A model generated the notes under the pieces. It saw only the letters and a list, made by a program, of their open reading frames with translations, was not told where the DNA came from and searched no databases. A program made the position numbers and the translations under genes. Shown here piece by piece: positions 30,340 through 39,029 of a stretch of 40,289 bases of DNA. Source of the DNA: Chara braunii. Taxonomy: Eukaryota; Streptophyta; Charophyceae; Charales; Characeae. The stretch spans positions 1,347,367-1,387,655 of the forward strand of contig BFEA01000411.1 of assembly GCA_003427395.1 (NCBI GenBank), written 5' to 3'. Positions within the stretch are counted from its first letter, which is position 1, and every line of letters starts with the position of its first letter.

Positions 30340-31565
30340 TTCTCTCCATATCCTCTTCCGTTCCCTCTTTGGCTCCATCTCTTCCATATACCTATCCCAT
30401 AGTCTCTTCTATCCCCATCTCCCCATCGGCCCATATCCCCATATCCCCATCTCTCCATCTCCCCGTCTCCCCGTCTCCCTCCCTATCCTAATCTCCCTCC
30501 GCATCTTCCTTCCAGATCTTCCTCCCCATCTCCATCATCCGCCCCGGTCTTCCTCCCCGGTCTTCCTCCCCGGTCTTCCTCCCCGGTCTTCCTCCTCGGT
30601 CTTCCTCCCCGGTCTTCCCCCCCATCCCCATCTTCCTCCCCGGTCTTCCTCCCCGGTCTTCCTCCCCGGTCTTCCTCCCCATCTCTTCCATATACCTATC
30701 CCATAGTCTCTTCTATCCCGATCGCCCCATCTCCCCATCTCCCCATCTCCCCATCTTCCCATCTCCCCATCTCCCCATCTCCCCATCTCCCCGTCTCCCT
30801 CCCTGTCCTAATCTCCCTCCGCATCTCCCTTTCCGATCTTCCTCCCCGGTCTTCCTCCCCGGTCTTCCTCCCCGGTCTTCCTCCCCATCCCCATCTTCCT
30901 CCCCGGTCTTCCTCCCCATCCCCATCTTCCTCCCCGGTCTTCCTCCCCATCCCCATCNTCTTCCTCCCCATCCCCATCTTCCTCCCCGGTCTTCCTCCCC
31001 ATCCCCATCTTCCTCCCCGGTCTTCGTCCCCATCCCCATCTTCCTCCCCGGTCTTCCTCCCCATCCTCATCTTCCTCCCCGATCTTCCTCCCCATCCCCA
31101 TCTTCCACCCCGGTCTTCCTCCCATCTCCATCTTCCTCCCCGGTCTTCCGCCCCGGTCTTCCTCCTCGGTCTTCCTCCCCATCCCCATCTCCCTCCCCGA
31201 TCTTCCTCCCCATCCCCATCTCCCTCCCCGATCTTCCTCCCCATCCCCATCTCCCTCCCCGATCTCCCTCCTCATTTCCCTCTCCATCTGCGCATCTTCC
31301 CATCTCGCCATCTACCCATTCCCCATCGCCGCATCTTTCCATCTCCCTGTCTCCCCATGTCTCCTTCTCCCATCATCTCCCTTCCCTTCTTTTCTTCCCT
31401 GTCTCCTCATCTCCCATGTCTTCAATCTCCCTCTACCTATCGCTCATCTCCTTGTTCCATCCTCTCCTTCCTCGCCGTTCTGTCCTTGCTCTCTTTTCTT
31501 TGTCCCGTTGACCCTCTCCGCCGTCTCCTCCCTCTCCTCATCCGTTCCCCTCATCTTCATCCTCC
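30340..31565. repeat. 1.2-kb pyrimidine-rich minisatellite
   Basis: Built from CTTCCTCCCCGGT, CCCATCCCCAT and CTCCCCAT units in varying order. An isolated N lies at 30958. All long minus-strand GEEDRGG-like frames come from the repeat. Confidence 0.95.
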
Positions 31566-31768
31566 AGATTTTGTCCGTTAAGCCAGAGCAGGCTACGTGT
31601 GGACTCTCCGGAGGAAGATGTTTGTGACCAGACAGATGACATCACTGGTGGAAACTTCCGTGATCCTCCACTGAAACGACTCTGAGTTGTCTCTCATAAA
31701 GAAGGGACAAAATCTTTCTGCAGCAGTTACTCTTCAACAGTTAACTTCGTTATTGAGAGAAATCAACA

Positions 31769-31936
31769 ATGTCGGCAATGTCGGGATCTGCTGCTGGAAC
31801 GTCGAGCTCCCAAGAGAAAGCTGAAGCAATCCGATCTGAAGACATGGGATCAACTTCGACTTCATCACCTGTGTCAGCAGATGGTGGTGTCTCGGCGACT
31901 GAGCCTGGCCCCCGTAAAGCTACAATTCTCGATTTG
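31769..31936 (+). CDS. TTC1-like TPR protein, exon 1 (N-terminus)
   Basis: The ATG at 31769 opens 56 codons (MSAMSGSAAGTSSSQEKAEA through PGPRKATILDL) and runs to a strong donor, TTTG|GTAAGT, at 31936/31937, ending in phase 0. The next recognisable exon also begins in phase 0, so direct joining is possible, though another exon in the 2.8-kb intron cannot be excluded. The segment is Ser/Thr/Glu-rich and low-complexity, as the N-terminal region before the TPR domain of TTC1-type proteins tends to be. A shorter start at Met4 is possible. Joining to the TPR exons is an inference from order, strand and phase. A diverged partial copy lies at 32400-32540. Confidence 0.55.
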
Positions 31937-31962
31937 GTAAGTAACGATACACACACACATGC

Positions 31963-31965
<3 letters not shown>

Positions 31966-32003
<38 letters not shown>
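31966..32003. repeat. (CT)n microsatellite
   Basis: CT run shortly after the exon 1 donor. A similar run follows the diverged exon copy at 32491-32538. Confidence 0.97.
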
Positions 32004-32007
<4 letters not shown>

Positions 32008-32057
32008 GCCATTTCCTACAGTTTTTCCTTGATTAGAACGCACTGTCATTAAACCGC

Positions 32058-32172
32058 TACGGTCTTCACCCCCCAAAAAATAGAACGCCCGGTCATTATA
32101 GCTGTATTTGGCACAGTTTTCTGTCCAGATGCAGCGGTAATGACCGGGCGTTCTATTCGGGCGAAGACGGTA
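32058..32172. mobile_element. Hairpin MITE family E, copy E1 (115 bp)
   Basis: The left arm, TACGGTCTTC then AATAGAACGCCCGGTCATTA, is the near reverse complement of the right arm, TAATGACCGGGCGTTCTATT then CGAAGACGGTA. The centre contains GTATTTGGCACAGTTTTCTG. A TA dinucleotide on both outer edges would fit a Stowaway/mariner-type target site, but that is inference from one copy. Confidence 0.8.
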
Positions 32173-32389
32173 GCACACGGCCCCAGCCTTGCAGAACGTT
32201 TTTGTGGCCACATGCAAAACTCGGAGGCGCCGTTGGGAAAAAAATAAATAAATAAAATTCGGCGGCCTCCGAAGTGGTGCGGGTTTCATGTGCTGACACC
32301 TGCGGGCCGATGTGTGGTGGTGGTGTACTGGTGCTTCAAAGATGTATTTTGGCCCAACTTTCAGTCTAGATACATTGATAACCTGCATC

Positions 32390-32487
32390 AGCTGACGGTG
32401 TTGATTTCAGGAGTGTACCTGGCCCCTGCAAAGCTACAATTCTCGATTTGGTGGAGTAGCAATACACTGTATTTGTACACACGTACC

Positions 32488-32540
<53 letters not shown>
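32390..32540 (+). pseudogene. Diverged duplicate of the exon 1 end and its donor region
   Basis: Shares GTACCTGGCCCCTGCAAAGC (cf. GAGCCTGGCCCCCGTAAAGC) and TACAATTCTCGATTTGGT with exon 1, then AGCAATACAC and a CT microsatellite as after the real donor. The donor has become GGTGGAGT, so splicing here is doubtful. Confidence 0.7.
32491..32538. repeat. (CT)n microsatellite
   Basis: Part of the duplicated exon 1/intron 1 segment. Confidence 0.97.
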
Positions 32541-32542
<2 letters not shown>

Positions 32543-32875
32543 TGCCCCTCTCACTGTCTCCTATTTCCCCCCTGTCTTGCCCCCAGTAGACCGCAGGGTT
32601 CACATAGCTCTCTATTTGGGACTGTGCTTTCTACTGGGGAAAGATGGTCGTTCCCTGGTGTCCTTGGTGGTGTTCGTTCCATGCACACATCAGGGAATTG
32701 TTTAAGTAAAACTTTGACCTCCACGTGGATTTTTTAACAGGAGGCTTTTGTGTGCAATCAAGCATATGCATGTGTTTTTAACCACCAGTACCTCTCCCAG
32801 CCATTTTGTTTCGACGTGTTCGTCTGCAACCACCGTTTTTTATTTTATTGGGTGTTTGCTTTACGTAGAAAGGTT

Positions 32876-32956
32876 GGCGGCATAGCTCAGTTGGTACACC
32901 TTTTGAACTGAACTGTTGATGAAATACAGACCCAAGCTCGAACTCCGCTGGAAGCA
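32876..32956 (+). pseudogene. tRNA-like sequence (degenerate tRNA or SINE head)
   Basis: GGCGGCATAGCTCAGTTGG has a near-perfect pol III A box, and AAGCTCGAACTCC about 50 bp later resembles a B box. The anticodon arm does not fold convincingly, so a functional tRNA is unlikely. Confidence 0.5.
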
Positions 32957-33185
32957 GATGAGTGAAATTATACTACAATTCCAAATTACCTGGGGCTGGT
33001 CAGTTGGACGATAATATCTCAAGGGTGTCGCCCTTTTATGGAAGGGGGGAAAAAAATGATTTTCCGCTCACACCGGTTCTACAAAAAATGGCGCTCGGCA
33101 GAGATGCAGGTTGGCAAACGAGGCTCGGAGGTACTGGTGGTTTAAGTTCTAACAGGGATTTAAAATGTTAGCAAGCAAGGCTTTC

Positions 33186-33294
33186 CCCCGTCTTCACCCG
33201 AATATAACGCCCGGTAATTATCGCCGTATCTGGGATGAAAGTTGTGCCAAATACAGCTATAATGACCGGGCGTTCTATTCGGCTGAAGACGGTA
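33186..33294. mobile_element. Hairpin MITE family E, copy E2
   Basis: CCGTCTTCACCCGAATATAA and CGCCCGGTAATTAT pair with ATAATGACCGGGCGTTCTAT and CGGCTGAAGACGG. The interior GTGCCAAATACAGCTAT is the reverse complement of the E1 interior, so the two copies are in opposite orientation. Confidence 0.8.
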
Positions 33295-33637
33295 GTTCCA
33301 TTCCATCATCCGGGCTTTTTAAAAGCTTGGGCGACTTTCAAAGACAAGTGCATTTTCTAACTTACTGTTTGAAAACGCGAACCCGTCTGCTCCCACCTAT
33401 CTAGAAAGTTAGGCCACAGTCATACCTGGGCATTCTCAACTAAAATTAGGTACGGTATTTTGTGCCGGATATATCCGGGAAAGTAACTATAATGAGAGTA
33501 TGTTGCCTAAGGCGACGCAACCATGTCGTGCTTCCTCCTGTGTTGTGCATGCCTTAAATGTTCTTTAAAGTCTACGCGCGTGCGAATTTGTGTGTCTGCC
33601 TGCAAGTCTGTCTGCTAATGTCTGCCTTCTCCTTTCT

Positions 33638-33702
33638 TCTTCTTCTTCTTCTTCTTCTTCTTCTTCTTCTTCTTCTTTTTTTTTTTTTTTTTTTTTTGTT
33701 TT
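33638..33702. repeat. (TTC)n followed by poly-T
   Basis: Trinucleotide and homopolymer run. On the minus strand it forms an A-rich tail directly 3' of the U6-derived sequence. Confidence 0.95.
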
Positions 33703-33718
33703 TTTTCCCTTTTGTCTT

Positions 33719-33787
33719 CCTTGCGCAGGGGCCATGCTAATTAATTTTCTCTGTATCGTTCCAATTTTAATGGATGTCCCAAAGGAC
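33719..33787 (-). pseudogene. U6 snRNA-derived sequence, 3'-truncated
   Basis: The minus strand reads GGGACATCCATTAAAATTGG, AACGATACAGAGAAAATTA and AGCATGGCCCCTGCGCAAGG, matching most of U6 up to the GCGCAAGGA region, with a 4-5 bp insertion (TTAATTA) before AGCATGG. The 3' third of U6 is absent and an A-rich/GAA tail follows, as expected for a retroposed copy. It lacks a usable U6 3' end, so it is not a functional gene. Confidence 0.85.
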
Positions 33788-34150
33788 TGCATGTCTGCCT
33801 GCATGTCTGCTTGCGTTCCTGCCTTTTGGAAATTACAGAATGTAAGATCTGGACACAAACAGGTCTGCTGAACTGAGAAATGTACAGGGCAAGTGGTAGG
33901 GTCGCCTTCCCTGTATGTCTGCAGGGGTAGGAGTGCCGTCCTTGCCTATTTGCTTGTTTGTCTGCATGCCTGCTTCCCTTCACTTCCTGCCTGTTTTGCA
34001 AATTGTAGAATGTACGTTCAAGGCATGAAGAGGTCGTCTGCACAGAGTGATGTTTGTTTGGCTGCATGTCTGCACACCTGTCTTCTGCCTCGTGGAATTC
34101 CAGAATGGATAATCTTGATTCTATACACATACAGGTCTTCTGAACACAGC
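33788..34150. repeat. Degenerate ~125-bp tandem repeat, about 3 copies
   Basis: Repeated order: CTGCATGTCTGC, CCTGCCT-TT-G-AA-T-ACAGAATG, then AGGTC(T/G)(T/G)CTG with AAC or CAC. Units begin near 33788, 33915 and 34045. Confidence 0.6.
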
Positions 34151-34174
34151 AGTTTACGCGATTAACGTAGAGTC

Positions 34175-34440
34175 CCGGAACCGGCTCGACTGTTTGACCT
34201 TACATTTCTACAATGGTAGGTAGGAGTCCCGTCCTTTCTTTCCGTCCATGCGCCCGCCTACCTTATGACCCCCTTTCCTGCCTGTCCTCTCTGGCTGTCT
34301 GACTTCCTGCCTGTCTACTACTTGATGACGTCCCTTTAAATACAGGTTAACTGTAGAGGACGCTTTGATCTGAAAGTGAACTCCAATTCGCCGGAACCGG
34401 CTCGACTGTGTGGCGATTCGGCTCGACTGTGTGGCTATTC
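34175..34440. repeat. CGGCTCGACTGT repeats
   Basis: CGGAACCGGCTCGACTGT near 34177 and 34392, and a ~21-bp tandem copy GATTCGGCTCGACTGTGTGG near 34414. Confidence 0.75.
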
Positions 34441-34755
34441 CCCAGAAGTCTCCCCATAGAGAACACAAGCCGGCTATGAAGCTAATAACATAGTCAGGGT
34501 GGGAGATAGAACAGTCTTCTTACAGTTGCTATCGCTTGGGTTGCGTGCATGGCTATCTCCAAGGGCTCGTTCCACCGCCGGCATCTGTTAGGTATCCACC
34601 TGTAGGGTAGGCAAGAGCATGGAATGAAGTTGTTGCGTGTGGAGCACATGCTTTGCCTCTCTCATCATCTGACAAGTGGGTTGGTTTGGCATCTCCCCCC
34701 CCCTCCCCCCCCTCTTTATTATTGTTTTGTACCTCTATGTTTTTGGCATGAACAG

Positions 34756-34935
34756 GATGAAGTTCAGATGGCAGACGATGCAAAGGCAGAGGGTAACAAG
34801 TTATACGTCCAGAAAGATTATGCTGGGGCACTTGAGTGCTATGCCCGCGCGCTAGAGTTGATCCCTGTGCATGAAGACACTGTTCAGAACAGGGCGACGT
34901 ATCATGCCAATCGAGCGATTTGCTTTCTCCAACAG
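34756..34935 (+). CDS. TTC1-like TPR protein, exon 2 (TPR1 and start of TPR2)
   Basis: The acceptor CATGAACAG precedes 60 codons in phase 0: DEVQMADDAKAEGNKLYVQK, DYAGALECYARALELIPVHE and so on through NRAICFLQQ. The donor is CAACAG|GTGAGC at 34935/34936, phase 0. The order AEGN-Y-AL--Y--AL is the classic TPR helix A/B signature, and NRA-CFL begins the second repeat. Wording and spacing resemble the TTC1/plant TPR1 family, whose members are cytosolic co-chaperone-type adaptors with three TPRs (family knowledge). The specific partner is not shown by the sequence. Confidence 0.9.
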
Positions 34936-35784
34936 GTGAGCGCGGACGCATGTCTGCAGGCCAGTACGTGTTTTCAAATTCGGCACCTTATTTTATGCAG
35001 CGGAAGGCCTCCTTAAACCAATCTTTTGGTCCCTTCTGTTGTTGCCCTTGTTTTTCCCATGTGTGCTCTCGTCGTCAAGCTTGTCCACCTTCTCTCATCT
35101 TCTGGCCATGGTGTCGACCTGTCGACCATTTTGTGGCAATGTTATTGACCATCTTGAATGCTTCAGATCGTCATCTGATCAGTGCGCGTGCGCTCCAAGG
35201 GTGTTCTGCTTTGTTGTGCTTCTAACAGAAAGAAAATCACGTTTGCGCTCATGGAAGCAGCAGCACACTGTTGGTACTGAGGATATGTCTCTGTGTCAGG
35301 TTGTCGGCGTGGCTCGGTTCTCATTTTTTTTGGCAGATGAAAAGCTTGGAAGTGGAGGCTCTCATCATCTCTTGGCATGGCACCGGTGCAGTCTGGCAGA
35401 ATACCATTCCTTCAATTCCACTGGAAAATTTGACTGTTCTCCACAGATTGAATCTTTGTGCTCTTCATAAACTCGTGCAGTTCCGTCCCCTACAGAGATC
35501 TATGTAGGAGATGATGGCTACAGCTGTCAGGCTATGGTTGCCAAGCTCAGTGTTGCAGTGAATCAGAAGACTACTTGTTGCAGGTGATAAGTCAGCCTGA
35601 CAATAGCTCATAGCTGCGGCGCACTGATGCCGTGTGGTGCGCGCCATTTGCAGCGCTCGGCTGGCGATGTGTGCGCATTGTGCACGACGCTAAATGCGCG
35701 CTGTTGTGCGCTAGTCTGTGATGCGCTGTGCGCTGGTGCGCAGTGGTGAGCATCAATCATGCGCAGGTGCATCTGGTTTGCAGT

Positions 35785-35785
<1 letters not shown>

Positions 35786-35819
<34 letters not shown>
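35786..35819. repeat. Poly-T tract
   Basis: Homopolymer inside the candidate GC-ended element. Confidence 0.95.
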
Positions 35820-36532
35820 CCTTGGCAAACCGACCGAATATTTGTTCGGTTTTCATGTCCTCAACAGCAAGGTAACTTCTTTACCTTCTGTCTGCACATA
35901 GAGCGTGTAGAAGTCGTTAAATGACACAAAAATCGACAAAATCTGTGAAATGGACATATTTTCACAATTTTAAAGCAAGCAACAGCAAGGTCCCGCTGGG
36001 TTGTCCACACTCACCCGGTGCATGCTATGGCAGGTGCAAAATTATTACGTGTTCGAAGTCTGCATATCGTAGCTGCGGTGCACCTCGGTGCGCGGATTTG
36101 CGCACGCGCTGCGCACGGCACTGCGCGCACTGCACCGGAAAAATTAAGGTTCAAAAAAAAAAAAGTAAAAAAGTACGGGTTTTGTAATTTCCTATGGTGC
36201 CCCCCCCACCCCGGGCAAAAATGTTCAACGCACCGTCCGCGAGTTAGGAAACCGGCCGCGCCCTTGGCCCAAATTGTTTTTTTTGGGCGAGGGCTGCTGA
36301 CTTTCGAATTCCGCAGGCCCCTCCCCGAAAATTTTTGAAATCACGGATCATGAAAATAGTGTCCTGGCTCATTCCAGTTTTCTTTTTGAGGCGGGGTGTG
36401 GCAACTGGCCTTCCCCCTCCCTTTTGCAAATCCCACACAGTGGTGGATGAATTTGCGAGAAGGGTATAATTGCCCAATAGCGTCCTGGCCCACCCAGTCT
36501 CGGAGAAGAGAATGTGTTCGGTAAGGCCCGCC

Positions 36533-36889
36533 GACCACCAATATATCCTGAAGATTGGCATTCAGGTCTGCATGTTGGGAGTTATGGGTTAGGAATCTTA
36601 GGATGAAGATGCCTGTAGCTCTCTCGTTTTTCCTTCTTGTTTTCTTAGGAATACTTACAGTGGCCCAGGGGTCTCTCTCCACTACTCACCACGTGCACAA
36701 AAGACATACCATATGGCGGTGTATGGTTCCATGTTTAGCAGAAGATTCATTCTAATATTATACATTTGGTGAGTGGTGGAGCTAGGCCCTGAGAATCACG
36801 TGGAGACACGATCAAGGTAGCTGAATTGGTGACCCATAACTCCCAAGCTACAGACCTGAACTTAAACCCACAGCATATATTGGTGGTCT
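36533..36889. repeat. Inverted repeat with ~60-bp arms
   Basis: Arm 36533-36592 (GACCACCAATATAT, TTCAGGTCTG, TGGGAGTTATGGGT) pairs with arm 36829-36889 (ACCCATAACTCCCA, CAGACCTGAA, ATATATTGGTGGTC), with a loop of ~235 bp. Confidence 0.8.
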
Positions 36890-37019
36890 GCTCCCACCTC
36901 TTCCATATGTGATGCGGCCATCCTGCTGGCTGAAGCGATGGTCCTCAATGCCTCCACAATGCCCAAGTGTAGTTGAGTTACTTGTAGGGGCCCCTGAATT
37001 GACGTAAAGGGGCCCCTTT

Positions 37020-37021
<2 letters not shown>

Positions 37022-37058
<37 letters not shown>
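37022..37058. repeat. (TC)n microsatellite
   Basis: Follows two copies of AGGGGCCCCT (near 36986 and 37008). Confidence 0.97.
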
Positions 37059-37061
<3 letters not shown>

Positions 37062-37132
37062 TTTCACAAATTTTATTTATTTATTTTTTCGTGCACCTGG
37101 CGCACCGCCCGCACTGCACACAGTGCGCGCGG

Positions 37133-37170
37133 CTGTCTCTTATACACATCTAGATGTGTATAAGAGACAG
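37133..37170. other. Nextera mate-pair junction adapter (assembly contaminant)
   Basis: A perfect 38-bp palindrome made of CTGTCTCTTATACACATCT followed by its reverse complement. That is the two transposon mosaic ends fused as in circularised mate-pair libraries (established knowledge). The frame through it gives the well-known contaminant peptide SYTHLDVYKRQ. The 12-mer CAGTGCGCGCGG stands on both sides, so sequences left and right were probably joined on a repeat. Confidence 0.98.
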
Positions 37171-37779
37171 CAGTGCGCGCGGTGTAATTCCAGCGCACTG
37201 CGCACTGCTGCGCCGCAACTATGCTGCATATACACAACACACAAAGCACCACACATCAGGTGCACCAGACAACAGACTGCAAAGATGTTAAGCAGTGCGC
37301 AACAGAGTCGACGGAGTTGAATGACGAATGGGAAGGACACACAAAGCACTATGAACACGGGACACCAAGGGAGAACTCAAAGATTCAATGGTGAACGAAT
37401 CGGAATGATAATTTATTAAAAGATGACGAGGAATGATAGGGGAGGGTGAAAAAGTGTGGGACTTGTGGAAAGGAGATGAGAGGGAAGGGGAATGGAGTGG
37501 TAGGAGGATGTCCAACCTCTTCGCAAATGCCTCCCACCAATGCGGGCTTTCGGACCTTGGCCGCCTCCATCGTGTTCTGTCTCGATGATCTTCTCCAGGC
37601 TCACCCGCTTGTTCACCTGACGGCTGAGTGGTCCCGACATCCTGGCGTTGCCCATGAGTGCAGCCATATCCTAAACCCATCTTGCATGTCCCGGTCCTGC
37701 AATCCACCCTACTTAGTCTGTCTTTTTTGTTCTTTTTGTTCCCTTTTCTTTTTGAGGGTCGGGAAGGAGCTGAAATGGG

Positions 37780-38400
37780 GGGGTTGAAAGGTGAGGGTGG
37801 GAGATATGGAAAGGAGGTGACAAGGAAGGGGGGCATGGGGGTGAAGGGAAATAGTGAGGCAGTGAAAGAGGTGACGATGGTGGGACTTGTGGAAAGGGGA
37901 TGACAGGGAAGGGGGATGGAGTGGAAGGGAATGATAGCGGAGGGGGATGGAGTGTGGGATAATAGTAAGGGAGGGGTGGAGGGGGAGACGCAAACCCAGG
38001 GCGAGATAGGGAAGGAGGGAGGGAGGGAGGGAGGGAGGGAGGGAGGGAGGGAGAGAGGGGGGCCAGGGAGAGAGATAGGGAGGCAAGGAGGAGGGAGGGT
38101 GTTGGAGGTGCACAGCGGGAGGGAGGGAGGGAGTGAAGGGGAGTTGCATTGTTAGTCTTCATGAACTGGGATGGAGATATGAAGGGAACGAGGGGGTGAG
38201 GGAGAGGGAGGTGCATGGGGAAAAAAAAGACGATGAGGGAGAGAGCGAGGGAGGGAGCCCGGGAGGGAGGTCAAGAGAGATGGGAATCGGGGGAGGCAGA
38301 TGAAGCTGCAAAGCGACAGTGAGGGATGGGGCGATGTACAGTGAAGGGGGAGACGCATAGCGAGGGGGAGATGGAGTTGGAGGTGGACAGTCGCAGCAAA
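37780..38400. repeat. Purine-rich tract with (GGGA)n core
   Basis: Long G/A-rich run. The core at about 38014-38053 is GGGA repeated, then AGAGAGGGG. Both strands look open only because of composition. Confidence 0.9.
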
Positions 38401-38616
38401 GGAAGGAGCGGTTCGACATGACAGAAGAGAAGTTCTGAATAGAAAGGCAGAATTATGCCTGTGAGGTAAGGTGTGTGGAAGATTATTGAAAAATAAACAG
38501 GTGAGTCCAACTGACGGTCCGACCACGACAAATCCATCTCCCAGCTTGTTTGTTTGCGGGCTAAGCTGCAGCTGGACATCGTAAGAGCAGTACCATTTTC
38601 TTCGTTAGGGAACTTT

Positions 38617-38721
38617 CTAATTTGACTGGTTTTGCGATTTGTGTGTATCATCCTTGTGCAGTGACCGACCGTGCTAATTTCCCCTGTATCATTCCAGTTT
38701 CAGCAGATGTCCCGAAGGATT
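38617..38721 (-). pseudogene. U6 snRNA-derived sequence, near full length but diverged
   Basis: The minus strand reads CCTTCGGGACATCTGCTGAA, ACTGGAATGATACAGGGGAA, ATTAGCACGGTCGGTCACTG, CACAAGGATGATACACACAA and ATCGCAAAACCAGTCAAATT, following U6 from 5' end to 3' end over ~105 nt. Changes in the ACAGAGA box (ACAGGGGA) and in AGCATGGCCCC argue against function. It lies in intron 2, 182 bp before exon 3, antisense to the gene. Confidence 0.85.
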
Positions 38722-38902
38722 AATATTGTTGTTTCGGTTCATCTCTCTCCCCGATGATGATTGGTTCTGCGGCTTTGTAAGCAAGATTGACTGGTGCCGT
38801 TTCTTGCATGCATTTGAATTTTGAAATGATCACTTTCCCTTTGTGATGCGCTATGGTTATGGTTATTCTTTGGCAGCTGAATGATCGTTTCGGGTTCGCC
38901 AG

Positions 38903-39029
38903 GCTGAATATGTCGACGCGGTGAAGGAGAGCACCTTGGCGCTGGAGCTAAACCCGAATTACGTGAAGGCACTCCTCCGACGAGCACAAGCACATGAGAA
39001 GCTCGATCAACTCGAGGAATCATTGCAAG
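38903..39029 (+). CDS. TTC1-like TPR protein, exon 3 (TPR2-TPR3)
   Basis: The acceptor TTCGCCAG precedes GCT and 42 codons: AEYVDAVKESTLALELNPNY then VKALLRRAQAHEKLDQLEES and LQ. It ends with one extra G before the donor GTGACA at 39030, leaving phase 1. ALELNP-Y-KALLRRA-AHEKL is highly characteristic of TTC1-type proteins. Joined to exon 2 in phase it completes TPR2 and enters TPR3. Further exons (the rest of TPR3 and the C-terminal helix) must lie beyond the window or, given the chimeric join, elsewhere in the genome. Confidence 0.9.

Larger units (their letters stand above)
31937..34755 (+). other. Intron 1 of the TTC1-like gene
   Basis: About 2.8 kb from GTAAGT to CATGAACAG. It contains microsatellites, two hairpin MITE copies, a tRNA-like sequence, a U6-derived sequence and degenerate tandem repeats, each listed separately. 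Confidence 0.55.
35609..37225. mobile_element. Candidate GC-ended element(s) with GCGCAC-rich subterminal repeats
   Basis: CATAGCTGCGGCGCAC at the left and GCGCCGCAACTATG at the right are near reverse complements. The regions 35615-35770, 36065-36150 and 37090-37235 are dense in TGCGCAC words, with AT-rich sequence between. No matching target duplication found, and a related motif at 36070 suggests more than one element. The adapter lies within. Confidence 0.35.
34936..38902 (+). other. Intron 2 of the TTC1-like gene
   Basis: About 4 kb from GTGAGC to TTCGCCAG. It contains GC-rich terminal-repeat-like sequence, a fold-back, purine tracts, a U6-derived sequence and, at 37133-37170, adapter sequence. 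The true intron length is uncertain because of the adapter. No further exon recognised. Confidence 0.6.

Noticed and set aside
30488-31342. Long GEEDRGGRWGWG-type frames
   Set aside because: Direct translation of a polypyrimidine minisatellite; all frames on that strand are open.
37018-37320. 100-codon frame with SYTHLDVYKRQ
   Set aside because: That peptide is the translation of the mate-pair junction adapter.
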